Source of the DNA: Schistocephalus solidus
Taxonomy: Eukaryota > Platyhelminthes > Cestoda > Diphyllobothriidea > Diphyllobothriidae
Length of the DNA: 64,000 bases
Direction of reading: 5' to 3'
NCBI GenBank assembly: GCA_017591395.1
Contig: WEDG01002835.1
Span: 1 to 64,000, forward strand
Shown: positions 1 to 13,925 of the stretch, in pieces
Layout: the number at the start of each line of letters is the position of its first letter
Position numbering within the stretch: the first letter of the stretch is position 1
Translations under genes and position numbers: made by a program
Notes under the pieces: generated by a model
Databases searched by the model: none
Seen by the model: the letters and a program-made list of their open reading frames with translations, nothing else
What the model was told of the DNA's origin: nothing

Positions 1-3000
1 TATGATTTTTAAGTGGAACCGACAAAGACAAGGGAGACCAGAATAGCCATTTTGCTTATTAGCTGTCATCAGCTAATCATACCCAATCCCAGGTGTAGAT
101 CACCTGAGATTCGAACCCGCGAACTTTTGTCATTAAGTTTAACACTCTGCCATTGAGCCACGGGCGCGTTGTTTTGTCGGTTGCGATCGCGAATATGATG
201 ATAGTGTAGGGCTCACCGATCTGCCTGACGAACATGCATGTTCCGTTGTGCCCCGGAGCTCACATTAGAGCCTTTGCAGGCTGTTGCATAGCGACGTGAA
301 GCATATGATTTTTAAGTGGAACCGACAAAGACAAGGTAGTCCAGAATGGCCATTTCTTGCTTATTAGCTGTTATCAGCCTTTCATACCCAATCCGAGGTG
401 GTGATCACCCGCGGTTCGAACCCGCGAACTTTGGTCATTAACTGTAACACTATACCATTGAGGCACGGGCGCGTTTCTTTGTCGGTTGTGATCGGTAATA
501 TGATGATAGGATGTGGCCTAATTGACCTGCTTGACGAAAATGCATGTTCTATTGTGCCCTTGAGCTCACATTAGAGCATTTGCAGGCTGTCTCATAGCAA
601 CGGAAACATATGGTTTTTAAGTAAAACCGACAAATACAAGAAATACCCGAATGGCTGTTCTGGCTTATTAGCCATCATCAGCCAGTCATACCCAATCCCA
701 GGTGTGCATCACCCGGGATTCGAACCCGCGAACTTTGAGCATTAAGTTTAACACTAAAACATTGAGCCACGGGCGCGTTGTTTTGTCGGTTGCGATCGGG
801 AATATGATGATAGTGTGTGGCTCACCGATCTGCCTGACGAACATGCATGTTCCGTTGTGCCCCGGAGCTCACATAAGAGCCTTTGCAGGCTGTTGCATAG
901 CGACGTGAAGCATATGATTTTTAAGTGGAACCGACAAAGACAAGGGAGACCAGAATGGCCATTTCTGGCTTATTAGCCGTCATCAGCCTGTCATACCCAT
1001 AACCAAGGGGTGGATCACCCGAGATTCGATTCGGTGACATTTTGGTCATTTGAGTGTTACACTCTGCCATTCGAGCCACGGGCGCGTTGCTTTTGTCGGT
1101 TGCGATCGGTAATATGATGATAGAGTGTGGCTCACTGATCTGCTTTGATCGAACATGCATGTTCCGTTGTGCCCTTGAGCTCACATTAAGAGCCCTCGCA
1201 GGATGACGCATAGCGACGTGAAATATATGATTTTTCAGAGTGGAACCGACAAAGACAAGGAGACCAGAATAGCCATTTCTTGCTTATTAGCTGTCATCAG
1301 CCAGTCACACCCAATCCGAGGTGTAGATCACCCGAGATTCGAACCCGCGAACTTTGGTCATTAAGTTTAACACTCTGCCATTGAGCCACGGGCGCGTTGT
1401 TATGTCGGTTGCGATCGCGAATATGATGATAGTGTGTGGCTCACCGATCTGCCTGACGAACATGCATGTTCCGTTTGTGCCCTTGGAGCTCACATTAGAG
1501 CCTTTGCAGGCTGTTGCATAGCGACGTGAAGCATATGATTTTCAAGTGGAACCGACAAAGACACAGGGGAGACCGGAATGGCCATTTCTTGCTTATTAGC
1601 TGTCATCAGCCTGTCATACCCAATCCCGAGGTGGTGACCACCTCGAGGTTCGAACCCGCGAACTTTGGTCATTAAGTGTAACACTATACCATTGAGGCAC
1701 GGGCGCGTTTCTTTTTGTCGGTTGCGATCGGGAATATGATGATAAGTGTGGCTCATCGACCTGCTTGACGAAAATGCATGTTCTATTGTGCCCTTGAGCT
1801 CACATTAGAGCATTTGCAGGCTGTCTCATAGCGACGTGAAACATATGGTTTTTAAGTAAAACCGACAAATACAAGAAATACCCGAATGGCTATTTCTGGC
1901 TTATTAGCCGTCATCAGCCAGTCATACCCAATCCCAGGTGTGCATCACCCGAGATTCGAACCCGCGAACTTTGAGCATTAAGTTTAACACTAAAACATTG
2001 AGCCACGGGCGCGTTGTTTTGTCGGTTGCGATCGGGAATATGATGATAGTGTGTGGCTCACCGATCTGCCTGACGAACATGCATGTTCCGTTGTGCCCCG
2101 GAGCTCACATTAGAGCCTTCGCAGGCTGTTGCATAGCGACGTGAAGCATATGATTTTTAAGTGGAACCGACAAAAAGACAAGGGGAAAGACCAGAATGGC
2201 CATTTCTGAAGCATTAGCCGTCATCAGTCATGTCATACCCATAAACCAAGGGGTGGATCACCCGAGATTCGATTCGGTGACATTTAGTCATTTAGTGTTA
2301 CACTCTGCCATTGAGCCACGGGCGCGTTGTTTTGTCGGTTACGATCGGTAATATGATGATAATGTGTGGCCTAATTGATCTGCTTTACGAACATGCATGT
2401 TTCGTTGTGCCCTGGAGCTCACATTAGAGCCCTTGCAGGCTGTTGCATAGGGACGTGAAGCATATGATTTTTAAGTGGAACCGACAAAGACAAGGGAGAC
2501 AAGAATGGCCATTTCTTGCTTATTAGCCGTTATCAGCCTTTCATACCCAATCCCAGGTGTGGATCACCCGAGGTTCGAACCCGCGAACTTTGATCATTAA
2601 CTGTAACACTATACCATTGAGCCACGGGCGCGTGTTTTTGTCGGTTGTGATCGGTAATATGATGATAATGTGTGGCTCACCGATCTGCTTGACGAATATG
2701 CATGTTCGATTTTGCTCTGGAGCTCACATTAGAGCCCTTGCAGACTGTCGCATTGCGACGTGAATCATATTATTTTTAAGTAGAACCGACAAAAACAAGG
2801 GAGACCGGAATGGCCATTTCTGGCTTATTAGCCGTCATCAGCCAGTCATACCCAATCCCAGGTGTGAATCACCCGAGATTCGAACCCGCTACATTTGGTC
2901 ATTGAGTGTACCACACTGCCATTGAGCCACAGCTCGTTGTTTTGTCGGTTGCGTTATGGAATATGATGATAGTGTGTGGCTCACCGATCTGCTTGACGAA

Positions 3001-3159
3001 CATGCATGTTCCGTTGTGCCCTGGAGCTCACATTTGAGCCCCCGCAGACTGTCGCATAGTGACGTGAAGCATATGATTTTTAATTAGAACCGACAAATAC
3101 CAGAGAGACCGGAATTGCCAGTTCCGGCTTATTAGCCGTCATCAGCCATTCACACCCAA

Positions 3160-6100
3160 TACCAGGTGTGTGTCACCCGAGATTCGAACCCGCTACCTTC
3201 GGCCATTGAGTGTTACACTATAACATTGATGCACAAACTCATTGTTTTGTCGGTTGCTATCGGGAATATGATGATAATGTGTGGCTCCCCAATCTGCTCG
3301 ACGAACATGCATGTTCCGTTGTGCCCTGGAGCTCACATAAGTGCCCTCGCAGGCTGTCGCATAGTGATGTGAAGCATTTGATTTTTAAGAAGAACAAAAA
3401 ATGGCAAGGGAGACCGAAATGGCCATTTCTGGCTTATTAGCCGTCATTAGCCAGTCAGGCCTAATCCCAGGTGTGTGTCACTCGAGATTCGAACCCGCGA
3501 CCATCGGACATTGAGCTTTATACTCTACCATTGAGCCACGGGCTCGTTTTTTTGTCAGTTGCGATCGAGAATATGATGATAGTATGTGGCTCACCGATTT
3601 GCTTCACGAACATGCATGTTTCGTTGTGCCCTGGAGATCACATTAGAGCCCTCGCAGGCTGTCGCATAGCAACGTGAAGCATATGATTTTTAATTAGAAC
3701 CGACAAAGACAAGGGAGACTGGAATGGCCATTTCTGGCTTATTAGCCGTCATCAGCCATTCATACCCAATCCCAGGTGTGGATCACCCGAGATTCGAACC
3801 CGCTACATTTGGTCATTGAGTGCAACACACTGGCAATGAGCCACGAGCTCTTTGTTTTGTCAGATGCGATCGGGAATATGATGATAGTGTGTAGCTCCCC
3901 GATCTGTTTGAGGAACATGCATGTTCCGTTGTGCCCTGGAGCTCACATAAGAGCCCTCGCAGGCTGTCGCATAGTGATGTGAAGCATTTGATTTTTAAGA
4001 AGAACAAAAAAAATGGCAAGGGAGACCGAAATGGCCATTTCTGGCTTATTAGCCGTCATTAGCCAGTCAGGCCTAATCCCAGGTGTGTGTCACTCGAGAT
4101 TCGAACCCGCGACCATCGGACATTGAGCTTTATACTCTACCATTGAGCCACGGGCTCGTTTTTTTGTCAGTTGCGATCGAGAATATGATGATAGTATGTG
4201 GCTCACCGATTTGCTTCACGAACATGCATGTTTCGTTGTGCCCTGGAGATCACATTAGAGCCCTCGCAGGCTGTCGCATAGCAACGTGAAGCATATGATT
4301 TTTAATTAGAACCGACAAAGACAAGGGAGACCAGAATGGCCATTTCTGGCTTATAAGTCGTCATCAGCCAGACATAGCCAATCCCAGTTGTGGATCACCC
4401 GAGATTCGAACCATCAACCTTTGGCTTTTGAGTGTAACACTCTACCATTGAGCCACGGGCTCGTTGATTTGTCGGTTGCGATGGAGAATATGATGATAGT
4501 GTGTGGCTCACCGATATGCTTGACGAATATGCCTGTTCCGTTGTGCCCTGGAGCTCACATTAGAGCCCTCGCAGGCTGTCGCATGGCGACGTGAAGCATA
4601 TGATTTTTAATTAGAACCGACAAAGACAACGTAGACCAGAATGGCCACGTATAGCTTATTAGCCGTCATTTGCCAATAATACCCAATCCCATGTGTGGAT
4701 TACCCGAGATTCGAACCTGCCATTTTTGGTCATAGAGTGTTACACTCTACCATTGAACCACGGCCTCGTTTTTTTGTCGGTTGCGATCGGGAATATGATG
4801 ATAGTATGTGGCTCACCGATCTGCTTGACGAAAATTCATGTTCCTTTGTGCCCTGTAACTCACATAAGAGCCCTCGCAGGCTGTCGCATACCAACGTGAA
4901 GCATATGATTTTTAAGTAGTAGTTTCTAAGACAAGCGAGTCCGGAACGGACATTTCTGGCTTATTTGTCGTCATCAGCCAGTCATACTCAATCCCAGGTG
5001 TGGATCACCCGAGGTTCGAACCATCAACCTTATGCTATTGAGTGTAACACTCTACCATTAAGCCAAGGGCTCTTTGATTTGTCGGGTGCGATCAGGAATA
5101 TGATGATAGTGTGTGGCACACCAATCTGCTTGACGATCCTGCATGTTCTGTTCTGCCCTGGAGCTCACATTTGAGCCACCGCAGACTGTCGCATAGCGAC
5201 GTGAGGCATATGATTTTTAATTAGAACCGACAAATACCAGAGAGACCGGAATTGCCAGTTCCGGCTTATTAGCCGTCATCAGCCATTGAAACCCAATACC
5301 AGGTGTGTGTCACCCGAGATTCGAACCCGCTACCTTCGGCCATTGAGTGTTACACTATAACATTGATGCACAAACTCATTGTTTTGTCGGTTGCTATCGG
5401 GAATATGATGATAATGTGTGGCTCCCCAATCTGCTCGACGAACATGCATGTTCCGTTGTGCCCTGGAGCTCACATAAGAGCCCTCGCATGCTGTCGCATA
5501 GTGATGTGAAGCATTTAATTTTTAAGAAGAACAACAAATGGCAAGAGAGACCGAAATGGCCATTTCTGGCTTATTAGCCGTCATCAGCCATTCATACCCA
5601 ATCCCAGGTGTGGATCACCCGAGATTCGAACCCGCTACATTGTTCATTGAGTGCAACACACTGGCAATGAGCCACGAGCTCTTTGTTTTGTCAGATGCGA
5701 TCGGGAATATGATGATAGTGTGTGGCTCACCGATCTGCTCGACGAACATGCATGTTCCGTTGTGCCCTGGAGCTCACATAAGAGCCCTCGCAGGCTGTCG
5801 CATAGTGATGTGAAGCATTTGATTTTTAAGAAGAACAAAAAATGGCAAGGGAGACCGAAATGGCCATTTCTGGCTTATTAGCCGTCATTAGCCAGTCAGG
5901 CCTAATCCCAGGTGTGTGTCACTCGAGATTCGAACCCGCGACCATCGGACATTGAGCTTTATACTCTACCATTGAGCCACGGGCTCGTTTTTTTGTCAGT
6001 TGCGATCGAGAATATGATGATAGTATGTGGCTCACCGATTTGCTTCACGAACATGCATGTTTCGTTGTGCCCTGGAGATCACATTAGAGCCCTCGCAGGC

Positions 6101-6430
6101 TGTCGCATAGCAACGTGAAGCATATGATTTTTAATTAGAACTGACAAAGACAAGGGAGACCAGAATGGCCATTTCTGGCTTATTAGTCGTCATCAGCCAG
6201 ACATAGACAATCCCAGTTGTGGATCACCCGAGATTCGAACCATCAACCTTTGGCTTTTGAGTGTAACACTCTACCATTGAGCCACGGGCTCGTTGATTTG
6301 TCGGTTGCGATGGAGAATATGATGATAGTGTGTGGCTCACCGATATGCTTGACGAATATGCCTGTTCCGTTGTGCCCTGGAGCTCACATTAGAGCCCTCG
6401 CAGGCTGTCGCATGGCGACGTGAAGCATAT
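3160..6430. repeat. Local higher-order repeats of 2 to 7 units
   Basis: The distinctive ctcgagattcgaacccgcgacc unit starting at 3,471 recurs at 4,083 and 5,912 (offsets 612 and 1,829). The unit starting at 3,166 recurs at 5,303 (2,137), and the one at 4,388 recurs at 6,217 (1,829). The private variants match, so these are block copies, not just members of one family. Confidence 0.85.
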
Positions 6431-9400
6431 GATTTTTAATTAGAACCGACAAAGACAACGGAGACCAGAATGGCCACGTAAAGCTTATTAGCCGTCATTT
6501 GCCAATAATACACAATCCCATGTGTGGATTACCCGAGATTCGAACCTGCCATTTTTGGTCATAGAGTGTTACACTCTACCATTGAACCACGGCCTCGTTT
6601 TTTTGTCGGTTGCGATCGGGAATATGATGATAATGTGTGGCTCACCCGATCTGCTTGACGAATATGCATGTTCGATTTTGCTCTGGAGCTCACATTAGAG
6701 CCCTCGCAGACTGTCGCATTGCGACGTGAATCATATTATTTTTAATTAGAACTGACAAAGACAAGGGAGACCGGAATGGCCATTTCTGGCTTATCAGCCG
6801 TCATCAGCCATTCATACCCAATCCCAGGTGTGGATCACCCGAGATTCGAACCCGCTACATTTGTTCATTGAGTGCAACACACTGGCAATGAGCCACGAGC
6901 ACTTTGTTTTGTCGGTTGCGTTGTGGAATATGATGATAGTGTGTGGCTTACCGATCTGCTTGACGAACATGCATGTTCCGTTGTGCCCTGGAGCTCACAT
7001 TAGAGCCCACGCAGGCTGTCGCATTGCGACGTGAATCATATTTTTTTAAGTAGAACGGACAAAGACAAGGGAGACCGGAATGGCCATTTCTGGCTTATCA
7101 GCCGTCATCAGCCATTCATACCCAATCCCAGGTGTGGATCACCCGAGATTCGAACCCGCTACATTTGTTCATTGAGTGCAACACACTGGCAATGAGCCAC
7201 GAGCTCTTTGTTTTGTCGGTTGCGTTGTGGAATATGATGATAGTGTGTGGCTCACCGATCTGCTCGACGAACATGCATGTTCCGTTGTGCCCTGGAGCTC
7301 ACATAAGTGCCCTCGCAGGCTGTCGCATAGTGATGTGAAGCATTTGATTTTTAAGAAGAACAAAAAATGGCAAGGGAGACCGAAATGGCCATTTCTGGCT
7401 TATTAGCCGTCATCAGCCAGGCAGGGCTCCCAATCCCAGGTGTGTGTCACCCGAGATTCGAACCCGCGACCATCGGAAATTGAGCTTTATACTCTACCAT
7501 TGAGCCACGGGCTCGTTTTTTTGTCAGTTGCGATCGAAAATATGATGATAGTACGTGGCTCACCGATTTGCTTCACGAACATGCATGTTTCCGTTGTGCC
7601 CTGGAGATCACATTAGAGCCCTCGCAGGCTGTCGCATAGCAACGTGAAGCATATGATTTTTAATAAGAACCGACAAAGACAAGGGAGACCAGAATGGCCA
7701 TTTCTGGCTTATTAGCCGTCATCAGCCATTCATACCCAATCCCAGTTGTGGATCACCCGAGATTCGAACCATCAATCTTTGGCTATTGAGTGTAACACTC
7801 TACCATTGAGCCACGGGCTCGTTGTTTTGTCGGTTGCGATCGGGAATATGATGATAGTGTGTGGCTCACCGATCTGCTTGACGAATATGCCTGTTCCGTT
7901 GTGCCCTGGAGCTCACATTAGAGCCCTCGCAGGCTGTCGCATTGCGACGTTAAGCATATGATTTTTAATTAGGACCGACAAAGACAACGGAGACCAGAAT
8001 GGCCATTTCTGGCTTATTAGCCGTCATTTGCCAATATTACACTCAATCCCAGGTGTGGATCACCCGAGATTCGAACCCTGCCATCTTTTGGTCATTAAGT
8101 GTACACTCTACCATTGAGCCACGGGCTCGTTGTTTTTGTCGGTTGCGATCGGGAATATGATGATAGTGTGTGGCTCACCCGATCTGCTTGACGAACATGC
8201 ATGTTCCGTTGTGCAGTTGAGCTCACATTAGAGCCCTCGCAGACTGTCGCATTGCGACGTGAAACATATTATTTTTAATTAGAACCGACAAAGACAAGGG
8301 AGACCGGAATGGCCATTTCTGGCTTATAAGCCGTCATCAGCCAGTCATACCCAATCCCAGGTGTGGATCACCCGAGATTCGAACCCGCTACATTTGGTCA
8401 TTGAGTGCAACACACTGTATTGAGCCACGAGCTCTTTGTTTTTGTCGGTTGTGATCGGGAATATGATGATAGTGTGTGGCTCACCGATCTGCTTGACGAA
8501 CATGCATGTTCCGTTGTGCCCTGGAGCTTACATAAGAGCCCTCGCAGGCTGTCGCATGCGACGTGGAAGCATATGAATTTTTAAGTAGAACCGACAAAGA
8601 CAAGGGAGACCGGAATGGCCATTTCTGTCTTAGTAGCCGTCATCAGCCAGACGATACCCAATCCCAGGTGTGGATCACCCGAGATTCGAACCGCGATTTT
8701 GGTCATTGAGTGTAACACTCTGCCATTGAGGCACGGGCTCGCTGTTTTGTCGGTTGCGATCGGGAATATGATGATAGTGTGTGGCTCACCGATCTGTTTT
8801 GACGAAAGTGCATGTTCCGTTGTGCCCTGGAGCTCACATTAGAGCCCTCGCAGGCTGTCGCATAGCGACGTGAAGCATATGATTTTTAAAGTAGAACCGA
8901 CAAAGCCAAGGGAGACCGAATGGCTATTTCAGGCTTATTAGCCGTCATCAGCCAGTCATTCCCAATCGCAGGTGTGGATCACCCGAGATTTGAACCCACG
9001 AACCTTAAGTCATTCAGTGCAATACACTCTACCATTGAGCCACGGGCTCTTTGTTTTGTCATCGGTTTGCGATCGGGAATATGATGATAGTGTGTGGCTC
9101 ACCGATCTGCTTGACGAACATGCATGTTCCATTGTGCCCTGGAGCTCACATTAGAGCCCCTCGCAGGCTGTCTGCATAGCGACGTGAAGCATATGATTTT
9201 TAAATAGTACCGACAAAGACAAGGGAGCTCCGGAATGGCCATTTCTGGCTTAGTAGCCGTCATCAGCCTGTGATACCCAATCCCAGGTGTGGATCACCCG
9301 AGATTGGAAACCGCGACCTTTGGTCATTTAGTGTAACACTCTACCATTGAGCCACGGGCTCTTTGGTTTGTCGGTTGCGATCGGGAATATGATGATAGTG

Positions 9401-10659
9401 TGTGGCTCTAATTGATCTGCTTTGACGAACATGCATGTTCCATTGTTCCTTGGAGCTCACATTAGAGCCCTCGCAGGCTGTCGAATAGCGACGTGAAGCA
9501 TATGATTTTTATGTAGAACGGACAAAGACAAGGGAGACCGGAATGGCCATTTCTGGCTTATAAGCCGTCATCAGCCAGTCATACCCAATCCCAGGTGTGG
9601 ATCACCCGAGATTCGAACCGCGAAACTTTGGTCATTGAGTGTAACACTCTACCATTGAGCCACGGGCTCTTTGTTTTGTCGGTTGCGATCGGGAATATGA
9701 TGATAGTGTGTGGCTCACCGATCTGCTTGACGAACATGCATGTTCCGTTGTGCCCTGGAGCTCACATTAGAGCCCTCTTACGCTGTCGCATAGCGACGTG
9801 AAGCATATGATTTTTAAATAGAACCGACAAAGACAAGGGAGACCGGAATGGCCATTTCTGGCTTAGTAGCCGTCATCAGCCAGTCTGATACCCAATCCCA
9901 GGTGTGGATCACCCGAGATTCGAACCACGCAACCTTTGGTCATTGAGTGTAACACTCTACCATTGAGCCACGGGCTCTTTGTTTTTGTCGGTTTGTGATC
10001 GGGAATAATGATGATAGTGTGTGGCTCACCGATCTGCTTGACGAAACATGCATGTTCCGGTTGTGCCCTTGAGCTCACATTAGAGCCCTCGCAGGCTGTC
10101 GCATAGCGACGTGAAGCATATGATTTTTAAGTAGTACCGACAAAGACAAGGGAGCCCGGAATAGCCATTTCTGGCTTAGTAGCCGTCATCAGCCTGTGAT
10201 ACCCAATCCCAGGTGTGGATCACCCGAGATTCGAACCCGCGACACTTTGGTCATTAAGTGTAACACTCTGCCATTGAGCCACGGGCTCTTTGTTTTGTCT
10301 GTTGTGATCGGGAATATGATGATAGAGTGGTGTCACAGATCTGCTTGACGAACATGCATGTTCCGTTGTGCCCTGGAGCTCACATTAGAGCCCTCGCAGG
10401 CTGTCTCATAGTGACGTGAAACATATGATTTTTAAATAGAACCGACAAAGACAAGGGAGACCGGAATGGCCATTTCTGGCTTAGTAGCCGTCATCAGCCA
10501 GTCATACCCAATCCCAGGTGTGGATCACCCGAGATTCGAACCCGCGAACTTTAGTTATTGAGTGTAACACTCTACCATTGAGCCACTGGCTCTTTGTTTT
10601 GTCAGCTTTGATCAGGAATATGATGATAGTGTGCGGCCTAATTGATCTGCTTGAGGAAC

Positions 10660-13600
10660 ATGCATGTTCCGTTGTGCCCTGGAGCTCACATTAGAGCCTT
10701 AGCAGGCTGTTGCATAACGACGTAAAGCATATGATTTTTAAGTGGAACCGACAAAGACAGGGGAGCCCGGAATGGCCATTTCTAGCTTACTAGCCGTCAT
10801 TTGCCTGTGATACCCAATCCCAGGTCTGGATCACCCGAGATTCGAAACCGCAACCTTTGGTCATTGAGTGTAACACTCTACCATTGAGCCACGGGCTCTT
10901 TGTTTTGTCTGTTGTGATCGGGTATATGATGATAGTGTGTGGCTCACCGATCCGGTTGAAGAACATGCATGTTCCGGTGTGCCCTGGACCTTACATTACA
11001 GCCCTCGCAGGCTGTCGCATAGCAACGTGAAGCATATGATTTTTAAGTAGTACCGACAAAGACAAGGGAGCCCGGAATGGCCATTTCTAGCTATGTAGCC
11101 GTCATCTGCCAGGCATACCCAATCCTAGGTGTGGATTACCCGAGATTAGGAACCGCAACATTTGGTCATTTAGTGTAACACTCTGCCATTGAGGCACGGG
11201 CGCGCTGTTTTGTCGGTTGCGATCGGGAGTATGATGATAGTGTGTGGCTAACATATCTGTTTGACGAACATGCATGTTCCGTTGTGCCCTGGAGCTCACA
11301 TTAGGGCCCTCGCAGGCTGTCGCATAGCGATGTTAAACATATTATTTTAAAGTAGAACGGACAAAGCCAAGGAAGACCCGAATGGCTATTTCAGGCTTAT
11401 TAGCCGTCATCAGCCAGTCATACCCAATCCCAGGTTTTGATCACCCAAGATTTGAACCCACGAACTTTAGTCATTCAGTGCAACACACTACCACTGAGCC
11501 ACAGGCTCTTTGTTTTGTCAGCTTTGATCAGGAATATGATGATAGTGTGCGGCCTAATTGATCTGCTTGACGAACATGCATGTTCCATCGTACACATGAG
11601 CTCACATCAGAGCCCTCGCAGGCTGTCGCATAGCGACGTGGAACATATTATTTTTAGAGTAGAACTTACAAAGCCAAGGAAGACCCGAATGGCTATTTCC
11701 GGCTAATTAGCCTTCATCAGCCAGTCTTACCCCATCCCAGGTTTTTTATCACCCAAGATTTGAACCCACGAACTTTAGTCATTGAGTGTAACACACTACC
11801 ATTGAGCCACGGGCTCTTCGATTTGTCGGTTGTGATCTGGAATATGATCGTAGTGTGTAGCTCACCGATCTGGTTGACGAACATGCATGTTCCGTTGTGC
11901 CCTGGAGCTCACATTAGAGCCCTCGCAGGCTGTCGCATAGCAACGTGAAGCATATGATTTTTAAATAGTACCGACAAAGACAAGGGAGCCCGGAATAGCC
12001 ATTTCTGGCTTAGTAGCCGTCATCAGCCTGTGATGCCCAATCCAAGGTGTGGATCACCCGTGATTCGAACCCGCAACATTTGGTCATTAAGTGTAACTCT
12101 GCCATTGAGACACGGGCTCTTTCTTTTGTCGTTTGTGATCGGGAATATGATGATAGTGTGTGGCTCACCAATCTGGTTGATGAACGTGCATGTTCCGTTG
12201 TGCCCTGGAGCTCACATTAAAGTCATTGTAGTCTGTTGCATAGCGACGTGAAGCATATGATTTTTAAGTGGAACCGACAAAGACACGGGAGACCGGAATG
12301 GCCATTTCTGGTTTAATTGCCGTAATCAGCCTGTCATACCCAATCCCAGGTGTGGATCACCCGAGATTGGAAACCGCGACCTTTGGTCATTGAGTGTAAC
12401 AATCTACCATTGAGCCACGGGCTCTTTGATTTGTCTGTTGTGATCGGGAATATGATGATAGTGTGTGCCCTAATTGATCTGCTTGACGAACTTGCATGTT
12501 CAATTGTGCCCTTGAGCTCACATTAGAGCCCTCGCAGGCTCTCTCATAGCGTCGTAAAAACATATAATTTTTATGTAGAACCGACAAAGACAAGGAAGAC
12601 CGGAATGGCCATTTCTGGCTTATTAGCCGTTATCAGCCAGTCATACCCAATCCAAGGTGTGGATCACCCGAGATTCGAACACGCAAACTTTAATTATTGA
12701 GTGTAACACTCTACCATTGAGCCACGGACTCTTTGTTTTGTCGGGTGTGATCGGGAATATGATGATAGTGTGTGGCTCACCGATCTGCTTGACGAACATG
12801 CATGTTCCGTTGTGCCCTGGAGCTCACATTAGAGCCTTTGCAGGCTGTTACATAGCGACGTGAAGCATATGATTGTTAAGTAGTACCGACAGAGTCAAGG
12901 GAGACCGGAATGGCCATTTCTAGCTTAGAACCCCTCATCAACCTGTAATACCCAATCCCAAGTAGTGATCACCCGAGATTCGAAACCGCGTTCTTTGGTC
13001 ATTGAGTGTAACACTCTACATTTGAGCCACGGGCTCTTTAATTTGTCAGCTGTGATCGGGAATATGATGATAGTGTGTGGCTCACCCATCTGGTTGAAGA
13101 ACATGCCTGTTCCATTGTCCCCTGGAGACCACATTAGAGCCCTCGCTGGCTGTTGAATAGAGACGTGAAGCATATGATTGTTAAGTGGAACCGACAAAGA
13201 CAGGGGAGACTGGAATGGCCATTTATGGCTTAGTACCCGTCATCAGCCAGTCAAACGCAATCCCAGGTGTGGATCACCCAAGATTCGAACCCGCTAACTT
13301 TTGTCATTGAGTGTAACAATCTTCCATTGAGACACGGGCTCTTTCTTTTGTCGTTTGTGATCGGGAATATGATGATAGTGTGTGGCTCACCGATCTGGTT
13401 GACGAACATGCATGTTCCATTGTGCCCTGGAGCTCACATTAGAGCCCTCGAAGGCTGTCGCATAGCGACGTGAAACATATGAATTTTACGTAGTACCGAC
13501 AAAGACAAGGGATACCGGAATGGCCATTTCTGGCTTAGTAGCCGTCATCAGCCTGTGATGCCCAATCCAAGGTGTGGATCACCCGTGATTCGAACCCGCA

Positions 13601-13925
13601 ACATTTGGTCATTAAGTGTAACTCTGCCATTGAGACACGGGCTCTTTCTTTTGTCGTTTGTGATCGGGAATATGATGATAGTGTGTGGCTCACCAATCTG
13701 GTTGATGAACGTGCATGTTCCGTTGTGCCCTGGAGCTCACATTAGAGTCTTTGTAGTCTGTTGCATAGCGACGTGAAGCATATGATTTTTAAGTGGAACC
13801 GACAAAGACACGGGAGACCGGAATGGCCATTTCTGGTTTAATTGCCGTAATCAGCCTGTCATACCCAATCCCAGGTGTGGATCACCCGAGATTCGAACCC
13901 GCGACATTTGGTCATTAAGTGTAAC
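10660..13925. repeat. Higher-order duplication, copy A (~11 units)
   Basis: This ~3.27 kb stretch is repeated almost base for base about 6,100 bp (20 units) to the right. Shared private variants include ttagcaggctgttgcataacg at about 10,695, the taggaaccgcaaca unit at about 11,155, the ggttttttatcaccc unit at about 11,745, and gcatgttcaattgtgccc at about 12,495. Similarity stops near 13,925, where one copy reads ctctctgccattgagcc and the other changes to ctctgccattgagacac. Confidence 0.88.
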